Assembly: GCA_047639615.1 (NCBI GenBank)
Contig: JBLIOL010000104.1
Span: 1-15,471 of the forward strand
Reading direction: 5' to 3'
Origin: CAYWNK01 sp047639615
Lineage (GTDB): Bacteria; Planctomycetota; UBA1135; GCA-002686595
DNA: 15,471 nucleotides
Under the pieces are notes generated by a model that made no database searches, was not told where the DNA came from, and saw only the letters and a list, made by a program, of their open reading frames with translations. Shown here piece by piece: positions 7,554 through 14,149 of this stretch (within the stretch, counting starts at the first letter, position 1; the number at the start of each line of letters is the position of its first letter). The position numbers were made by a program, and so were the translations under genes.

Positions 7554-8930
7554 ATGAAGATCCACATCCCCCTCCCCCTCCTCGCCATCGCCTGCCTGGC
7601 GGTTCCCCTCTCCGCCCAAGCCACCCAACTTGACGACGCCGAGCGCGCGAGCGTCATCGAGGGCATCGCCCGGGAGATGGCCGCCGGCTACGTCTTCCCC
7701 AAGGTCGCTGAGGAGTGCAGCGCCCACCTGCGGACTGAGCTCAAAGCCGGCAAGTACGACTCCATGAAGAGCACCGGGCAATTCGCCCAGGCTCTGACCA
7801 GCGCCGTGCAGGCCATCTCCAAGGACCTGCACATCCGCGTACGCTTCGAGCCCAATCAAGAACGCGTGGAACGCGACGATCCGCGCCTAGCTCGCCAGCA
7901 GCAACTGGAGCGCATGCGAGCTTCGAACTTCGGGTTCAACCAGGTGGAGATCATGAACGGCAACGTGGGCTATCTGGACCTGCGCTCCTTCTCCGACCTG
8001 CAATACGCGCGCAAGACCGCATCTTCGGCCATGGACTTCCTTTCAAACGCGGACGCGATCATCGTCGACCTGCGGCTCAACGGCGGCGGCAGCCCCCGGA
8101 TGGTCCAATTCCTCTGCAGCTATTTCTTCGAAGAGCGCACACACCTCAACAGCCTCTACTTCCGACCCACAGACACGACCGAGGAGTTCTGGACCCTCGA
8201 GGAGATCCCCGGCAAGCGCCTACCCAACATCCCGCTCTACGTCCTCACCAGCAACCGCACCTTCTCCGCCGCTGAGGAGTTCAGCTACAACCTTTCCACC
8301 CGTCAACGGGCCACCTTGGTGGGCGACACCACCGGCGGCGGCGCCAACCCCGGCGGCATGGTTTCCGTGGGAGAGGGCTTCCGCATGTTCATCCCTAGCG
8401 GCCGCGCCATCAACCCGATCACCGGCACCAACTGGGAAGGCGTCGGCGTCGTGCCTAACATTCCGGTCAGCTCGGGCAAGGCCCTCGAAGTGGCACTCAA
8501 GGATGCGCGCCAGGCCGCGCGCGACTATCGTCAGTTCAAGGCCGAAGAGCTGGCCTTCGCTTGGGAGGAAGTCGACGAACTGATCGGCAGCGCGGAAGCC
8601 TGTTTTGAGGAAGGCAATGCCGAAACGGGGAGCACCCAGATGCAAGCCGCCCTCGAGCTGGGGCAGGACTACGAGCTACTCACCGAGGGCTCCATCAACA
8701 GCATGGGCCAGGTCTATCGGCAGGCGGATAGCCCCGCAGCCGCTTTGGCCGTGTTCCTCTACAACGTGGACGCCTATCCGCAGTCAGCCAATGTCTGGGA
8801 CAGCCTCGGTGAAGGCTATGTGGGCGTATCCAACAAGCAGCTAGCCATCGCCAGCTTCGAGAAGTCCCTGGCCCTCGACCCGTCCAATCAACATGCGTCG
8901 GACATGATCGAGGAACTTGAGCAGGACTAA
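7554..8930 (+). CDS. Exported S41-family peptidase (IRBP-like/C-terminal-processing type) with TPR tail
   Basis: A 458-aa protein with a signal peptide (residues 1-24, core LPLLAIACLAVPLSAQA). Residues 25-100 form the helical S41 N-terminal region and end in DLHIRVRF, whose His93 matches the conserved family histidine. After a linker, VGYLDLRSFSD opens the catalytic fold. AIIVDLRLNGGG (168-179), then RTFSAAEEF with the expected nucleophile Ser238, then LVGDTTGGGANPGG and TNWEGVGVVPNIPV with conserved Glu295 all match the interphotoreceptor-retinoid-binding-protein-like branch of S41. No PDZ domain is present. Residues about 325-458 are helical and end with TPR-like units (NVWDSLGEGYVGVSNKQLAI, then FEKSLALDPSN). 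The expected role is periplasmic proteolysis, with the TPR part binding a partner or substrate. An AAGG lies about 10 bp before the ATG. The stop codon overlaps that of the convergent efpL gene. Confidence 0.9.
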   Translation: MKIHIPLPLLAIACLAVPLSAQATQLDDAERASVIEGIAREMAAGYVFPKVAEECSAHLRTELKAGKYDSMKSTGQFAQALTSAVQAISKDLHIRVRFEPNQERVERDDPRLARQQQLERMRASNFGFNQVEIMNGNVGYLDLRSFSDLQYARKTASSAMDFLSNADAIIVDLRLNGGGSPRMVQFLCSYFFEERTHLNSLYFRPTDTTEEFWTLEEIPGKRLPNIPLYVLTSNRTFSAAEEFSYNLSTRQRATLVGDTTGGGANPGGMVSVGEGFRMFIPSGRAINPITGTNWEGVGVVPNIPVSSGKALEVALKDARQAARDYRQFKAEELAFAWEEVDELIGSAEACFEEGNAETGSTQMQAALELGQDYELLTEGSINSMGQVYRQADSPAAALAVFLYNVDAYPQSANVWDSLGEGYVGVSNKQLAIASFEKSLALDPSNQHASDMIEELEQD

Positions 8931-9499
8931 TTCTTCGCGCGCTCAAGGAAGCGCCCGTCGCGGGTGTCGACCTTGATCTGCTCGCCGGCCGAAAGGTACG
9001 GCGGGACCTGAACGATCAAGCCCGTCTCAGTTGTGGCGGGCTTGAGCTGTGCTTGGGCTGTTGCGCCTTTGATAGTCGGGTCGCATTCAACTGCGGTCAT
9101 GACTACGGAGAGCGGCAGTTCCAAGCTGACCGGGTGGCCGTCGATCAGCATGGACTGCAGACCTTCGATGCCGTCCACCACGTAGAGCTCCAAGCCACCT
9201 AATTGCTCGCCCGTGAACTCGAACTGCTCGAAGGACTCGTCATCCATGAAGTACCAGGTCGAGCCATCGTTGTAGAGGTAGCTCGCGTCGTGGCGCTCCA
9301 TGTCCACGTCCTCGAACTTCTCGCCCGAGCGGATGGACTCGTTCAGAATCTGGCCGGTCTTCAGGTTGCGAAGCTTCACCTTGTAGATGGTGTTGCCACC
9401 GCGAGCCGTGGGCGTGCTAACCGACTGGTCAACAATGATCATCGGTTCGTTGCGGAAGGCGAAGCAGGCGCCCTTCTTGAAGTTACTGGTATCGATCAT
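8927..9499 (-). CDS. efpL: Elongation factor P paralogue, EfpL/YeiP type
   Basis: A 190-aa three-domain EF-P fold protein. It binds ribosomes between the P and E sites and relieves stalling at proline-rich and related motifs. The tip of domain I reads TPTARGGNTIYKVK, placing Arg33 where canonical EF-P has a modifiable lysine (or an Arg in a different loop). The PTARG tip, with one extra turn relative to EF-P, is the signature of EfpL (formerly YeiP). Domain II has YLYNDGSTWYFMDDESFEQF. Domain III has the conserved DPTIKGATAQAQLKPAT and ETGLIVQVPPYLSAGEQIKV, matching YeiP closely. No lysine-modifying enzyme gene (epmA/epmB, earP, ymfI) is nearby, consistent with an unmodified arginine tip. The gene is last in an apparent minus-strand operon after mutM (48 bp gap). 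Its TAG overlaps the TAA of the convergent peptidase. A generic EF-P annotation would be the conservative alternative. Confidence 0.88.
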   Translation of the reverse strand: MIDTSNFKKGACFAFRNEPMIIVDQSVSTPTARGGNTIYKVKLRNLKTGQILNESIRSGEKFEDVDMERHDASYLYNDGSTWYFMDDESFEQFEFTGEQLGGLELYVVDGIEGLQSMLIDGHPVSLELPLSVVMTAVECDPTIKGATAQAQLKPATTETGLIVQVPPYLSAGEQIKVDTRDGRFLERAKN

Positions 9500-9547
9500 G
9501 GCGAGCGGAGGATACCCGCTAGACGCGCTGCTGACAGCCCCTGCAGC

Positions 9548-10405
9548 CTACTTCCGGGCTCGGGGCACGGGTTGGCAGCGGCTGCAGAAGTGGGTTCCGC
9601 GCTGGCCGACCACGATGCGCACGATGGGACGCTCGCAGGTGCGGCAGGGTCGCCCCTCCCGGCCATAGACCCGGAACTGATGCTGGTAGCTGCCCGGCTG
9701 GCCCTCAGGGGTGCGATAGAAGCTGTCAAAGCTCGATCCCTCACGCTCGATAGCCTGCCGCAGGATGGCCTGGATGGCCTCGTGCAATCGCACCACGCGG
9801 TCCTTCGGGATGCGATCCGAGCGCCGCTGCGGGTGCACCCCGGCCAGGAAGAGCGACTCATCCACATAAATATTGCCCAGACCGGCCAGGAAGGCCTGGT
9901 CCAGGAGCAGCGGCTTGACCGCCCGCTGCCGGCTGCCGAGAGCCTGGCGTAGCCACTCGGCCGTGAAGTCATCCTCCAGGGGCTCGGGCCCCAAGTGCGC
10001 GAGGGCCTCGTCCGCGTTGGCGTGGAAGGTGAAACGACCAAACTTGCGCACGTCCACGAAGTGCAGCACCCCGCGCCCGGGCACCTCATTATCGAGACGC
10101 AGGCTGACCCGCCGGTAGTCGGGCGTGGGATCCTCCAGGGGGTCGACCATCAAACGCCCGGTCATGCGCAGGTGTACAACCACGCTGCCGGCCGGCTTGC
10201 CGCGCCGGGTGAGATCGATACGAATGTACTTCGCACGGCGACTGACCGCCGCGATCCTCGCACCCGTGACCACGCGCCGAAAGTCGTCCGGACCTTGACC
10301 GCCGAGGGTACGCTCCCAGTCCACTTCCGTGCCCGCGATACGGCGCCCCACAAGGTGCGGCCGGATCATGCGAACCGTGGTCTCAACCTCGGGTAGCTCA
10401 GGCAT
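9548..10405 (-). CDS. mutM: Formamidopyrimidine-DNA glycosylase (Fpg/MutM)
   Basis: A bifunctional base-excision-repair enzyme that removes 8-oxoguanine and formamidopyrimidines and nicks the abasic site. At 285 aa it is close to the family norm of 270-290. The N-terminus MPELPEVE supplies the catalytic Pro2 (Schiff base) and Glu3. Lys59 in RRAKYIRIDL is the conserved lysine. The void-filling triad appears as Met81 (HLRMTGRL), Arg120 and Phe122 (VDVRKFGRF). The helix-two-turn-helix includes GLGNIYVDESLF. The C-terminal zinc finger is complete: Cys254, Cys257, Cys274, Cys277 with Arg269 in QRGTHFC. The start is fixed because the mature enzyme must begin with proline. The DUF983 stop lies 3 bp upstream, indicating translational coupling, and efpL follows after 48 bp. 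I see nothing truncated. Confidence 0.97.
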   Translation of the reverse strand: MPELPEVETTVRMIRPHLVGRRIAGTEVDWERTLGGQGPDDFRRVVTGARIAAVSRRAKYIRIDLTRRGKPAGSVVVHLRMTGRLMVDPLEDPTPDYRRVSLRLDNEVPGRGVLHFVDVRKFGRFTFHANADEALAHLGPEPLEDDFTAEWLRQALGSRQRAVKPLLLDQAFLAGLGNIYVDESLFLAGVHPQRRSDRIPKDRVVRLHEAIQAILRQAIEREGSSFDSFYRTPEGQPGSYQHQFRVYGREGRPCRTCERPIVRIVVGQRGTHFCSRCQPVPRARK

Positions 10406-10408
10406 GGA

Positions 10409-10861
10409 TCAGTCGCGCCGCTGGCTGCTCGGGCCCTTCGGGCCGTCCGGCGTATAGGCTGATTGGTAGCGATCGGTGAGGTAGTCCACCGCCACCCACA
10501 GGGACATGGATCTCGGCAGGAACCAAAAGCTGAAGATCGCCATGAGGGGCACGAGCACCGCCAAGGAGACCCAGATGCTCCAATCCGTGGCGAGCCAAAT
10601 AATGACAGCGACCGCCGTGGCGGTGACCTCCCCCACGGCCGCGGCCAGGTACATCTGCCCTGTCATGCTGCCCGCCTCGGCTCGCAACACGAGCTCACAC
10701 TCAGGGCAACGGGGACACAACCGAAAGGTCGACTCGAAGACTTTCCCTACGCCACAGCGCGGGCAGAGGCCGCGCCAGGAGCGCCCAAAGACTCGGGCCC
10801 AATGCGCCTCAGCGCCGGCATGTCCCGCCTGCGGGCCAGAGCTAGGTTCGGTGTGCTTCAC
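10409..10861 (-). CDS. DUF983 family membrane protein with cysteine-rich N-terminus
   Basis: A 150-aa protein with the DUF983 layout: GLCPRCGVGKVFES (Cys33, Cys36), then LCPRCPEC (Cys49, Cys52, Cys55), an AEAGSMTGQMYLAA stretch, and two membrane helices (about 72-91 and 96-115) ending in WFLPRSMSLWVAVDYL. The cysteine pairs probably bind zinc on the cytoplasmic side; the family has no established biochemical function. The start is GTG at 10861: the frame meets a stop 18 bp further upstream and there is no better initiation codon before the first Cys pair, so the N-terminal 20 residues are uncertain. It heads an apparent operon with mutM, 3 bp between stop and start. Only 38 bp separate it from the divergent lipoprotein gene. 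Confidence 0.82.
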   Translation of the reverse strand: MKHTEPSSGPQAGHAGAEAHWARVFGRSWRGLCPRCGVGKVFESTFRLCPRCPECELVLRAEAGSMTGQMYLAAAVGEVTATAVAVIIWLATDWSIWVSLAVLVPLMAIFSFWFLPRSMSLWVAVDYLTDRYQSAYTPDGPKGPSSQRRD

Positions 10862-10868
10862 GGGCGCA

Positions 10869-10882
10869 GGATAGCCCTATCC
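10869..10882. promoter_or_regulatory. Short dyad in a 38-bp divergent intergenic gap
   Basis: GGATAG (10869-10874) and CTATCC (10877-10882) form a perfect 6-bp inverted repeat with a 2-bp spacer. It is centred in the only sequence between the start codons of the DUF983 and lipoprotein genes. It could be an operator or overlapping -10 elements for both directions. A 14-bp dyad could also arise by chance. Confidence 0.3.
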
Positions 10883-10899
10883 CACCTACCCTTCTAGGC

Positions 10900-11265
10900 A
10901 TGCTCCGCTCTCAAATCGCCCAGATTTTGGCTCTCCTCTGTCTCAGCCTCTCCTTGGGCGCCTGCACCATTACCGACGAGCCTACGGGCCGTCAGCACTC
11001 CTACGGATCCGTGGTTCACGGTGACCTCGAGCGGGTCTGGGCCACCACCCAGCAGACCATGGCCCAGGTGGCCAGCAACATCCGCGTGGACTCCGGTGAG
11101 CGCCGGGTCGAGGGCCGCTGGAACAACGCCAGCATCAGCGTCCAGGTCCAGAAGAAGACCGCCATGGAGACTATCCTGCGCGTCTCCGCCCAGGCTGCTG
11201 GCGTCGAGCGCCCGGACATCGCCGAGCGCTTGCAGATCGCCATCCAGCAAGCGCTCATGCGCTAG
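10900..11265 (+). CDS. Small lipoprotein, DUF3568-like
   Basis: A 121-aa protein with a lipoprotein signal peptide: hydrophobic LALLCLSLSLGAC with lipobox LGAC and lipidated Cys22. The mature part is a short alpha/beta domain. VVHGDLERVWATTQQTMAQV is a helix of the type seen in DUF3568-like proteins, followed by three strands (IRVDSGERRVEGRW, NNASISVQVQ, METILRVSAQ) and a C-terminal helix IAERLQIAIQQAL. This pattern (helix, strands, helix with a final -L) matches small periplasmic DUF3568 lipoproteins of unknown role. It should sit in the membrane facing the periplasm. It is followed after 15 bp by the ATP-grasp gene in the same direction, so the two are probably co-transcribed. The family match is by pattern only. 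Confidence 0.75.
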   Translation: MLRSQIAQILALLCLSLSLGACTITDEPTGRQHSYGSVVHGDLERVWATTQQTMAQVASNIRVDSGERRVEGRWNNASISVQVQKKTAMETILRVSAQAAGVERPDIAERLQIAIQQALMR

Positions 11266-11280
11266 CCAGAGAGTAGCTCC

Positions 11281-12144
11281 ATGACTTCGACGCGCCTGCT
11301 CTTGGCAGGCTACGAGGGCGAGCCCGAGGGCAGCCCCGACACCCCCATCCTCCTCGGCGCCCTGCGCGAGGCAGGCTTCGACGCACAGCTCGCCCCCTGG
11401 CGCGAGGCCAGCGCTGAGGACTACGACCTGTGCCTGCTGCACACCACCTGGGACTACGCTTGGCACCCGCAGGCTTTCGATAGCTGGCTCGCCAGCTGGG
11501 GCTCGCGCCTGGTCAATCCCCTGGAGCTCGTGCGCTGGAACAGTCACAAGGGCTACCTGGCCGAGCTCAGCGCTCAAGGCATCCCCGTCGTCCCGACCGT
11601 GAGCGCGCGCCGCGGCGAGCGGTTGGATCTGGCGCAGGCCGCCGCGCAGCAGGGCTGGGAGGAGCTCGTGCTCAAGCCCGCGATCGGCCAGGGCGCACGC
11701 GAAACCCTGCGCGCGCGCGCGAGCGATCTACGCGAACTGCAGGCGCACGCGGACAAGCTCTTGCAGACCGAAGACGTCCTACTGCAGCCCTTCCTGCCCA
11801 GCATCCTGGCCTGGGGCGAACGCTCGCTAATGATGATCGACGGCATCTGCACCCACGCCATTCACAAGCGCAGTGCAGCGGGCGACTGGCGTGTGCAGTC
11901 GGAGTTCGGCGGCAGCGTCGAACTTGTCGAGGCCACACAGGAGGAGCGCGCGGTGGCCAGGCAGGCACTCGCCCTCACGCCTGAGCCGGCACTCTACGCT
12001 CGTGTGGACCTGGTGCAGCACGCGGGCCAGCCCTGCGTGATCGAGCTCGAACTGGTGGAACCTGAACTCTTCCTGCCCAGCTTCCCCGGCGCAGCCACGA
12101 CCCTCAGCGAAGCCCTACGCACCCATGTTCAGGGCCAGGCGTAA
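11281..12144 (+). CDS. ATP-grasp ligase-like protein (RimK/glutathione-synthetase superfamily, DcsG-like)
   Basis: A 287-aa cytoplasmic protein with an ATP-grasp fold. The N-terminal region (1-85) has DYDLCLLHTTWDYAWHP, typical of the group. RWNSHKGYLAELSAQGIPVV (Lys90) opens the ATP-binding subdomain. EELVLKPAIGQGAR contributes Lys132. LLQPFLPSILAWGERSLMMI provides the adenine-linker region and Glu180. ALYARVDLV (Arg241, Asp243) and CVIELELVEPELFL (Glu255, Glu257) supply the metal-binding residues. Members join a carboxylate to an amine or thiol, or cyclise it, through an acyl-phosphate. The closest described relative in motif style that I can name is DcsG, the cyclo-ligase of D-cycloserine synthesis; other members act on peptides. 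No other antibiotic-pathway gene is nearby, so the substrate is unknown. It follows the lipoprotein gene by 15 bp, and its last 30 bp overlap the convergent kinase gene. Confidence 0.83.
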   Translation: MTSTRLLLAGYEGEPEGSPDTPILLGALREAGFDAQLAPWREASAEDYDLCLLHTTWDYAWHPQAFDSWLASWGSRLVNPLELVRWNSHKGYLAELSAQGIPVVPTVSARRGERLDLAQAAAQQGWEELVLKPAIGQGARETLRARASDLRELQAHADKLLQTEDVLLQPFLPSILAWGERSLMMIDGICTHAIHKRSAAGDWRVQSEFGGSVELVEATQEERAVARQALALTPEPALYARVDLVQHAGQPCVIELELVEPELFLPSFPGAATTLSEALRTHVQGQA

Positions 12145-12984
12145 GGCACCCACAAGTCCCGCGTTCCGACCCAGGCCCGCCGGCACGAGCCAGCGCTCCA
12201 TAGGGCCAAAGCAATCCTCAGGCAGGTACCCAGCGAGCCGCGCGGCGAGCCCATCACGCAAGGGCTGCAGCAGGTGCGCGCGCAAGCCCACCCCGCCGCC
12301 CAACAGCATGCGCTGCGGCGCGAGCATGAGCGCCACGCTCGCCAATCCCTCGGCCAAGGCCGCCACCACGGGCTCCCACACTGGATCGTCGTCACTGAGA
12401 TCCTGCGGGTCGCGGCCCGTACGCGCGGCCAAGGCCGGCCCGCTGATGAGCCCTTCCAAACAGTCCCTGTGGAAGGGACACACACCCTCAAAGCCATCGC
12501 CCTCCAAGCGCCGCACGCGCAGGTGCCCAGCCTCGCTATGCATGCGCCCGCGCAAGGTCTTGCCGTTCACCATGGCTCCGATGCCTACACCGGTTCCGAC
12601 GGTCACATAGACCACATCCCCCGCTCCGCGCCCGGCACCGAGCCAAGCCTCCCCGAGTGCGGCGCCGTTCACATCCGTGTCCAAAGCGAGCGGCACCCCA
12701 AGTGCCGAGCCCAAGGTCCCCAACAAATCGCACCCAGCCCAACCGGGCTTCGGCGTAGCGAGCATGTACCCGTGATTGGGCAACAGTGGATCGAGTCCGA
12801 GCGGCCCGAAGCAGGCCAGGCCCAGCGCTTCGATGCTGTGCCCCTCGAAGAACTCCAGCACCTCGGCCAGGGTGCGCGCCGGATCCGATGTTGCGACCTC
12901 ATGCGTCTCATGCAGAACGCCTGCAGCATCACCCAACGCGCAGCGAAACCGTGTACCTCCGCCCTCGATCGCTCCGAATAGCAT
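12115..12984 (-). CDS. ROK-family sugar kinase, probable fructokinase
   Basis: A 289-aa cytoplasmic kinase. The N-terminal phosphate-binding loop GAIEGGGTRFRCALGD, the sugar-site motif CFGPLGLD, catalytic Asp104 in DTDVNGAALGEAW, and the second phosphate motif VYVTVGTGVGIGAMVNG are all in place. The ROK zinc site is GHLRVRRLEGDGFEGVC-PFHRDC with His154, Cys169, His172 and Cys175, followed by LEGLISGPAL. This set is typical of the fructokinase branch (YdhR/GmuE/ScrK-like), which converts fructose to fructose 6-phosphate; mannose or glucose kinase activity remains possible. The ATG at 12984 is fixed by the conserved N-terminus. No Shine-Dalgarno is visible; a 5-bp GC hairpin (12986-13000) ends one base before the start codon. 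The C-terminus (RLALNMGA) is encoded in DNA shared with the convergent ATP-grasp gene. No sugar transporter is in view. Confidence 0.93.
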   Translation of the reverse strand: MLFGAIEGGGTRFRCALGDAAGVLHETHEVATSDPARTLAEVLEFFEGHSIEALGLACFGPLGLDPLLPNHGYMLATPKPGWAGCDLLGTLGSALGVPLALDTDVNGAALGEAWLGAGRGAGDVVYVTVGTGVGIGAMVNGKTLRGRMHSEAGHLRVRRLEGDGFEGVCPFHRDCLEGLISGPALAARTGRDPQDLSDDDPVWEPVVAALAEGLASVALMLAPQRMLLGGGVGLRAHLLQPLRDGLAARLAGYLPEDCFGPMERWLVPAGLGRNAGLVGALRLALNMGA

Positions 12985-12985
12985 C

Positions 12986-13025
12986 CCGCCAGTGTGGCGG
13001 ATCAGACCCCCAGGGTCATGCCCTG
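12986..13025. repeat. Two short hairpins in the kinase leader, one adjacent to the start codon
   Basis: CCGCC-AGTGT-GGCGG occupies 12986-13000, one base from the kinase ATG. CAGGG-TCATG-CCCTG occupies 13011-13025. An alternative stem GACCC-CCA-GGGTC (13005-13017) uses some of the same bases and cannot coexist with the second. On the minus-strand mRNA these would sit directly in the translation initiation region. Confidence 0.5.
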
Positions 13026-13073
13026 AGTTCTGACGAATGAGGTTTTGTGCCTGACCTCATTCGTCAGAACTCA
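13024..13073. repeat. Perfect 20-bp palindromic repeat (REP/MITE-like)
   Basis: TGAGTTCTGACGAATGAGGT at 13024-13043 is followed after a 10-base loop (13044-13053) by its exact reverse complement at 13054-13073. The right arm ends on the stop codon of the upstream membrane-protein gene. No T tract follows on the minus strand, so it is not a standard intrinsic terminator. The size, perfect symmetry and intergenic position fit a mobile REP-like element dispersed by a Y1/RAYT transposase; no such transposase is in the window, and only one copy is seen here. Confidence 0.75.
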
Positions 13074-13496
13074 ATCGGGATCGGCCAGCACGCTCGCCAA
13101 GGGAGCCGCGCGTTTGGACCATTCCTCAAGCAGTTCCTTGGCATCCCGCGCCAAAGCGTCCAACTCTTCGCGCAGGGGCGCGTCTTCTGAGCCTGTCAGG
13201 AAAGCGGCCATATCCTTGGCGGCCGTGACCGGTCCGCGGGGCGCATCCGTGCGGCTGTTAGCCGCCGGCACTAGGCGCACGGCGCGTTCGAGACCAGCCC
13301 GTTCGCGGGCGCCTACCATCAGGAACACCACGAGCGCTCCGCAAACGGATGCGCGCGCGACTGTGCGCCGGCGCGCGGCCCAACGGTTGCGCGGTCGAAA
13401 TTCCAAACGCGCCAGCACGTCGGGCACATCTCCGAAGAGGCCCGCGTCCTGTTCGAGCTTGCTGGCAAGCTCCTGATCCTTGGGGGAAGGGCGCAT
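13071..13496 (-). CDS. Single-pass membrane protein downstream of an ECF sigma factor, possible anti-sigma or partner
   Basis: A 141-aa protein I cannot assign to a family. Residues 1-45 are charged and cytoplasmic in style (LASKLEQDAGLFGDVPDVLA, then a basic RPRNRWAARRR cluster). Residues 47-63 form one membrane helix (VARASVCGALVVFLMVG). The remainder would be periplasmic by the positive-inside rule, with a helical C-terminus (LREELDALARDAKELLEEW). The order (short cytoplasmic head, one helix, extracytoplasmic tail) and its place 8 bp after the sigma-factor stop fit an anti-sigma factor or regulator. There is no zinc-binding HxxxCxxC motif and no recognisable anti-sigma domain, so the role is inference from position. 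The stop codon lies in the right arm of the 20-bp palindrome. Confidence 0.65.
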   Translation of the reverse strand: MRPSPKDQELASKLEQDAGLFGDVPDVLARLEFRPRNRWAARRRTVARASVCGALVVFLMVGARERAGLERAVRLVPAANSRTDAPRGPVTAAKDMAAFLTGSEDAPLREELDALARDAKELLEEWSKRAAPLASVLADPD

Positions 13497-13504
13497 GGGA
13501 GCGG

Positions 13505-14149
13505 TTACAGGCCCTGGGCCTGACTCGGAACCTGTCCCAGAGGGAAACTACGACTCGCGTCAGCACGCAGGCTGCGGCGCGCGCGCGCGGTGGCAGCCTC
13601 GGACGCGGAGGACTGCATGTGACTCATGAGGCGCTCGCGAGCGCGGAAGAGCAGCACGCGCACACTGCTGGCGCGTTTGGAAAGGATGCGCGCAATCTCG
13701 ATCGGCTCGCGGCCTTCCCCGTAGCGCAGCCACATGGCAGAGCGTTGATCCGGCGTTAGCACTTCGGCCGCCAAGGCCCAGAGGTTGTCGCGCTCCTCGG
13801 CGGCGGCCACCGCCGCGCCCGGGTCGAGCACCTCAGCGCAGTGTTCGAGCGCCTCTTGCCCCACACTCGGCAGCACGGCGCGACGTTTCTTGCTGACCGC
13901 CAGGCGCGAAGCCAAGGTGTATAGCCATGTGGAAAAGCGCCAGCGCTCGTCGTACAGATCGAGCTTGGTCCAAGCACGCAACAAGGAGTCCTGCAGCAGC
14001 TCCTCGGCGTCTTCCACGTTGCCCGTACGCAGGCGCAGGAAACGGTAGAGCGGCGCTTGATAGCGCTCCGCCAACGCGGCGAAGGCCTTGTGATCTCCGC
14101 CCTGTGCCGCGCACACGAGCCGGCGCTCCTCTTGCTTTGCATTCATCAT
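13505..14149 (-). CDS. ECF-type RNA polymerase sigma factor
   Basis: A 214-aa sigma-70 family protein with regions 2 and 4 only. Region 2 spans about residues 22-90: AFAALAERYQAPLYRFLRLR, then the core-binding and -10 segment DAEELLQDSLLRAWTKLDLY and RFSTWLYTLASRLAVSKKRR. Region 4 spans about 118-178 with LTPDQRSAMWLRYGEGREPI, then the helix-turn-helix EIARILSKRASSVRVLLFRARERL. A basic, Ser/Ala-rich tail of 35 residues follows. I start it at 14149 (MMNAKQEERR): the open frame runs to 14200, but those 17 residues overlap the upstream gene and do not look sigma-like. At 14149 the start overlaps the upstream TGA as ATGA, implying translational coupling. Flanked by an exported protein and a membrane protein in one operon, it probably answers an envelope signal. 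Confidence 0.9.
   Translation of the reverse strand: MMNAKQEERRLVCAAQGGDHKAFAALAERYQAPLYRFLRLRTGNVEDAEELLQDSLLRAWTKLDLYDERWRFSTWLYTLASRLAVSKKRRAVLPSVGQEALEHCAEVLDPGAAVAAAEERDNLWALAAEVLTPDQRSAMWLRYGEGREPIEIARILSKRASSVRVLLFRARERLMSHMQSSASEAATARARRSLRADASRSFPLGQVPSQAQGL

Noticed and set aside
12274..12981. 235-aa plus-strand open frame antisense to the ROK kinase
   Set aside because: The kinase on the other strand has all active-site and zinc motifs; this frame has only low-complexity shadow composition.
13024..13073. Palindrome as a simple rho-independent terminator or CRISPR repeat
   Set aside because: No T tract follows on the minus strand, and there is only one unit with no spacers, so neither reading fits.
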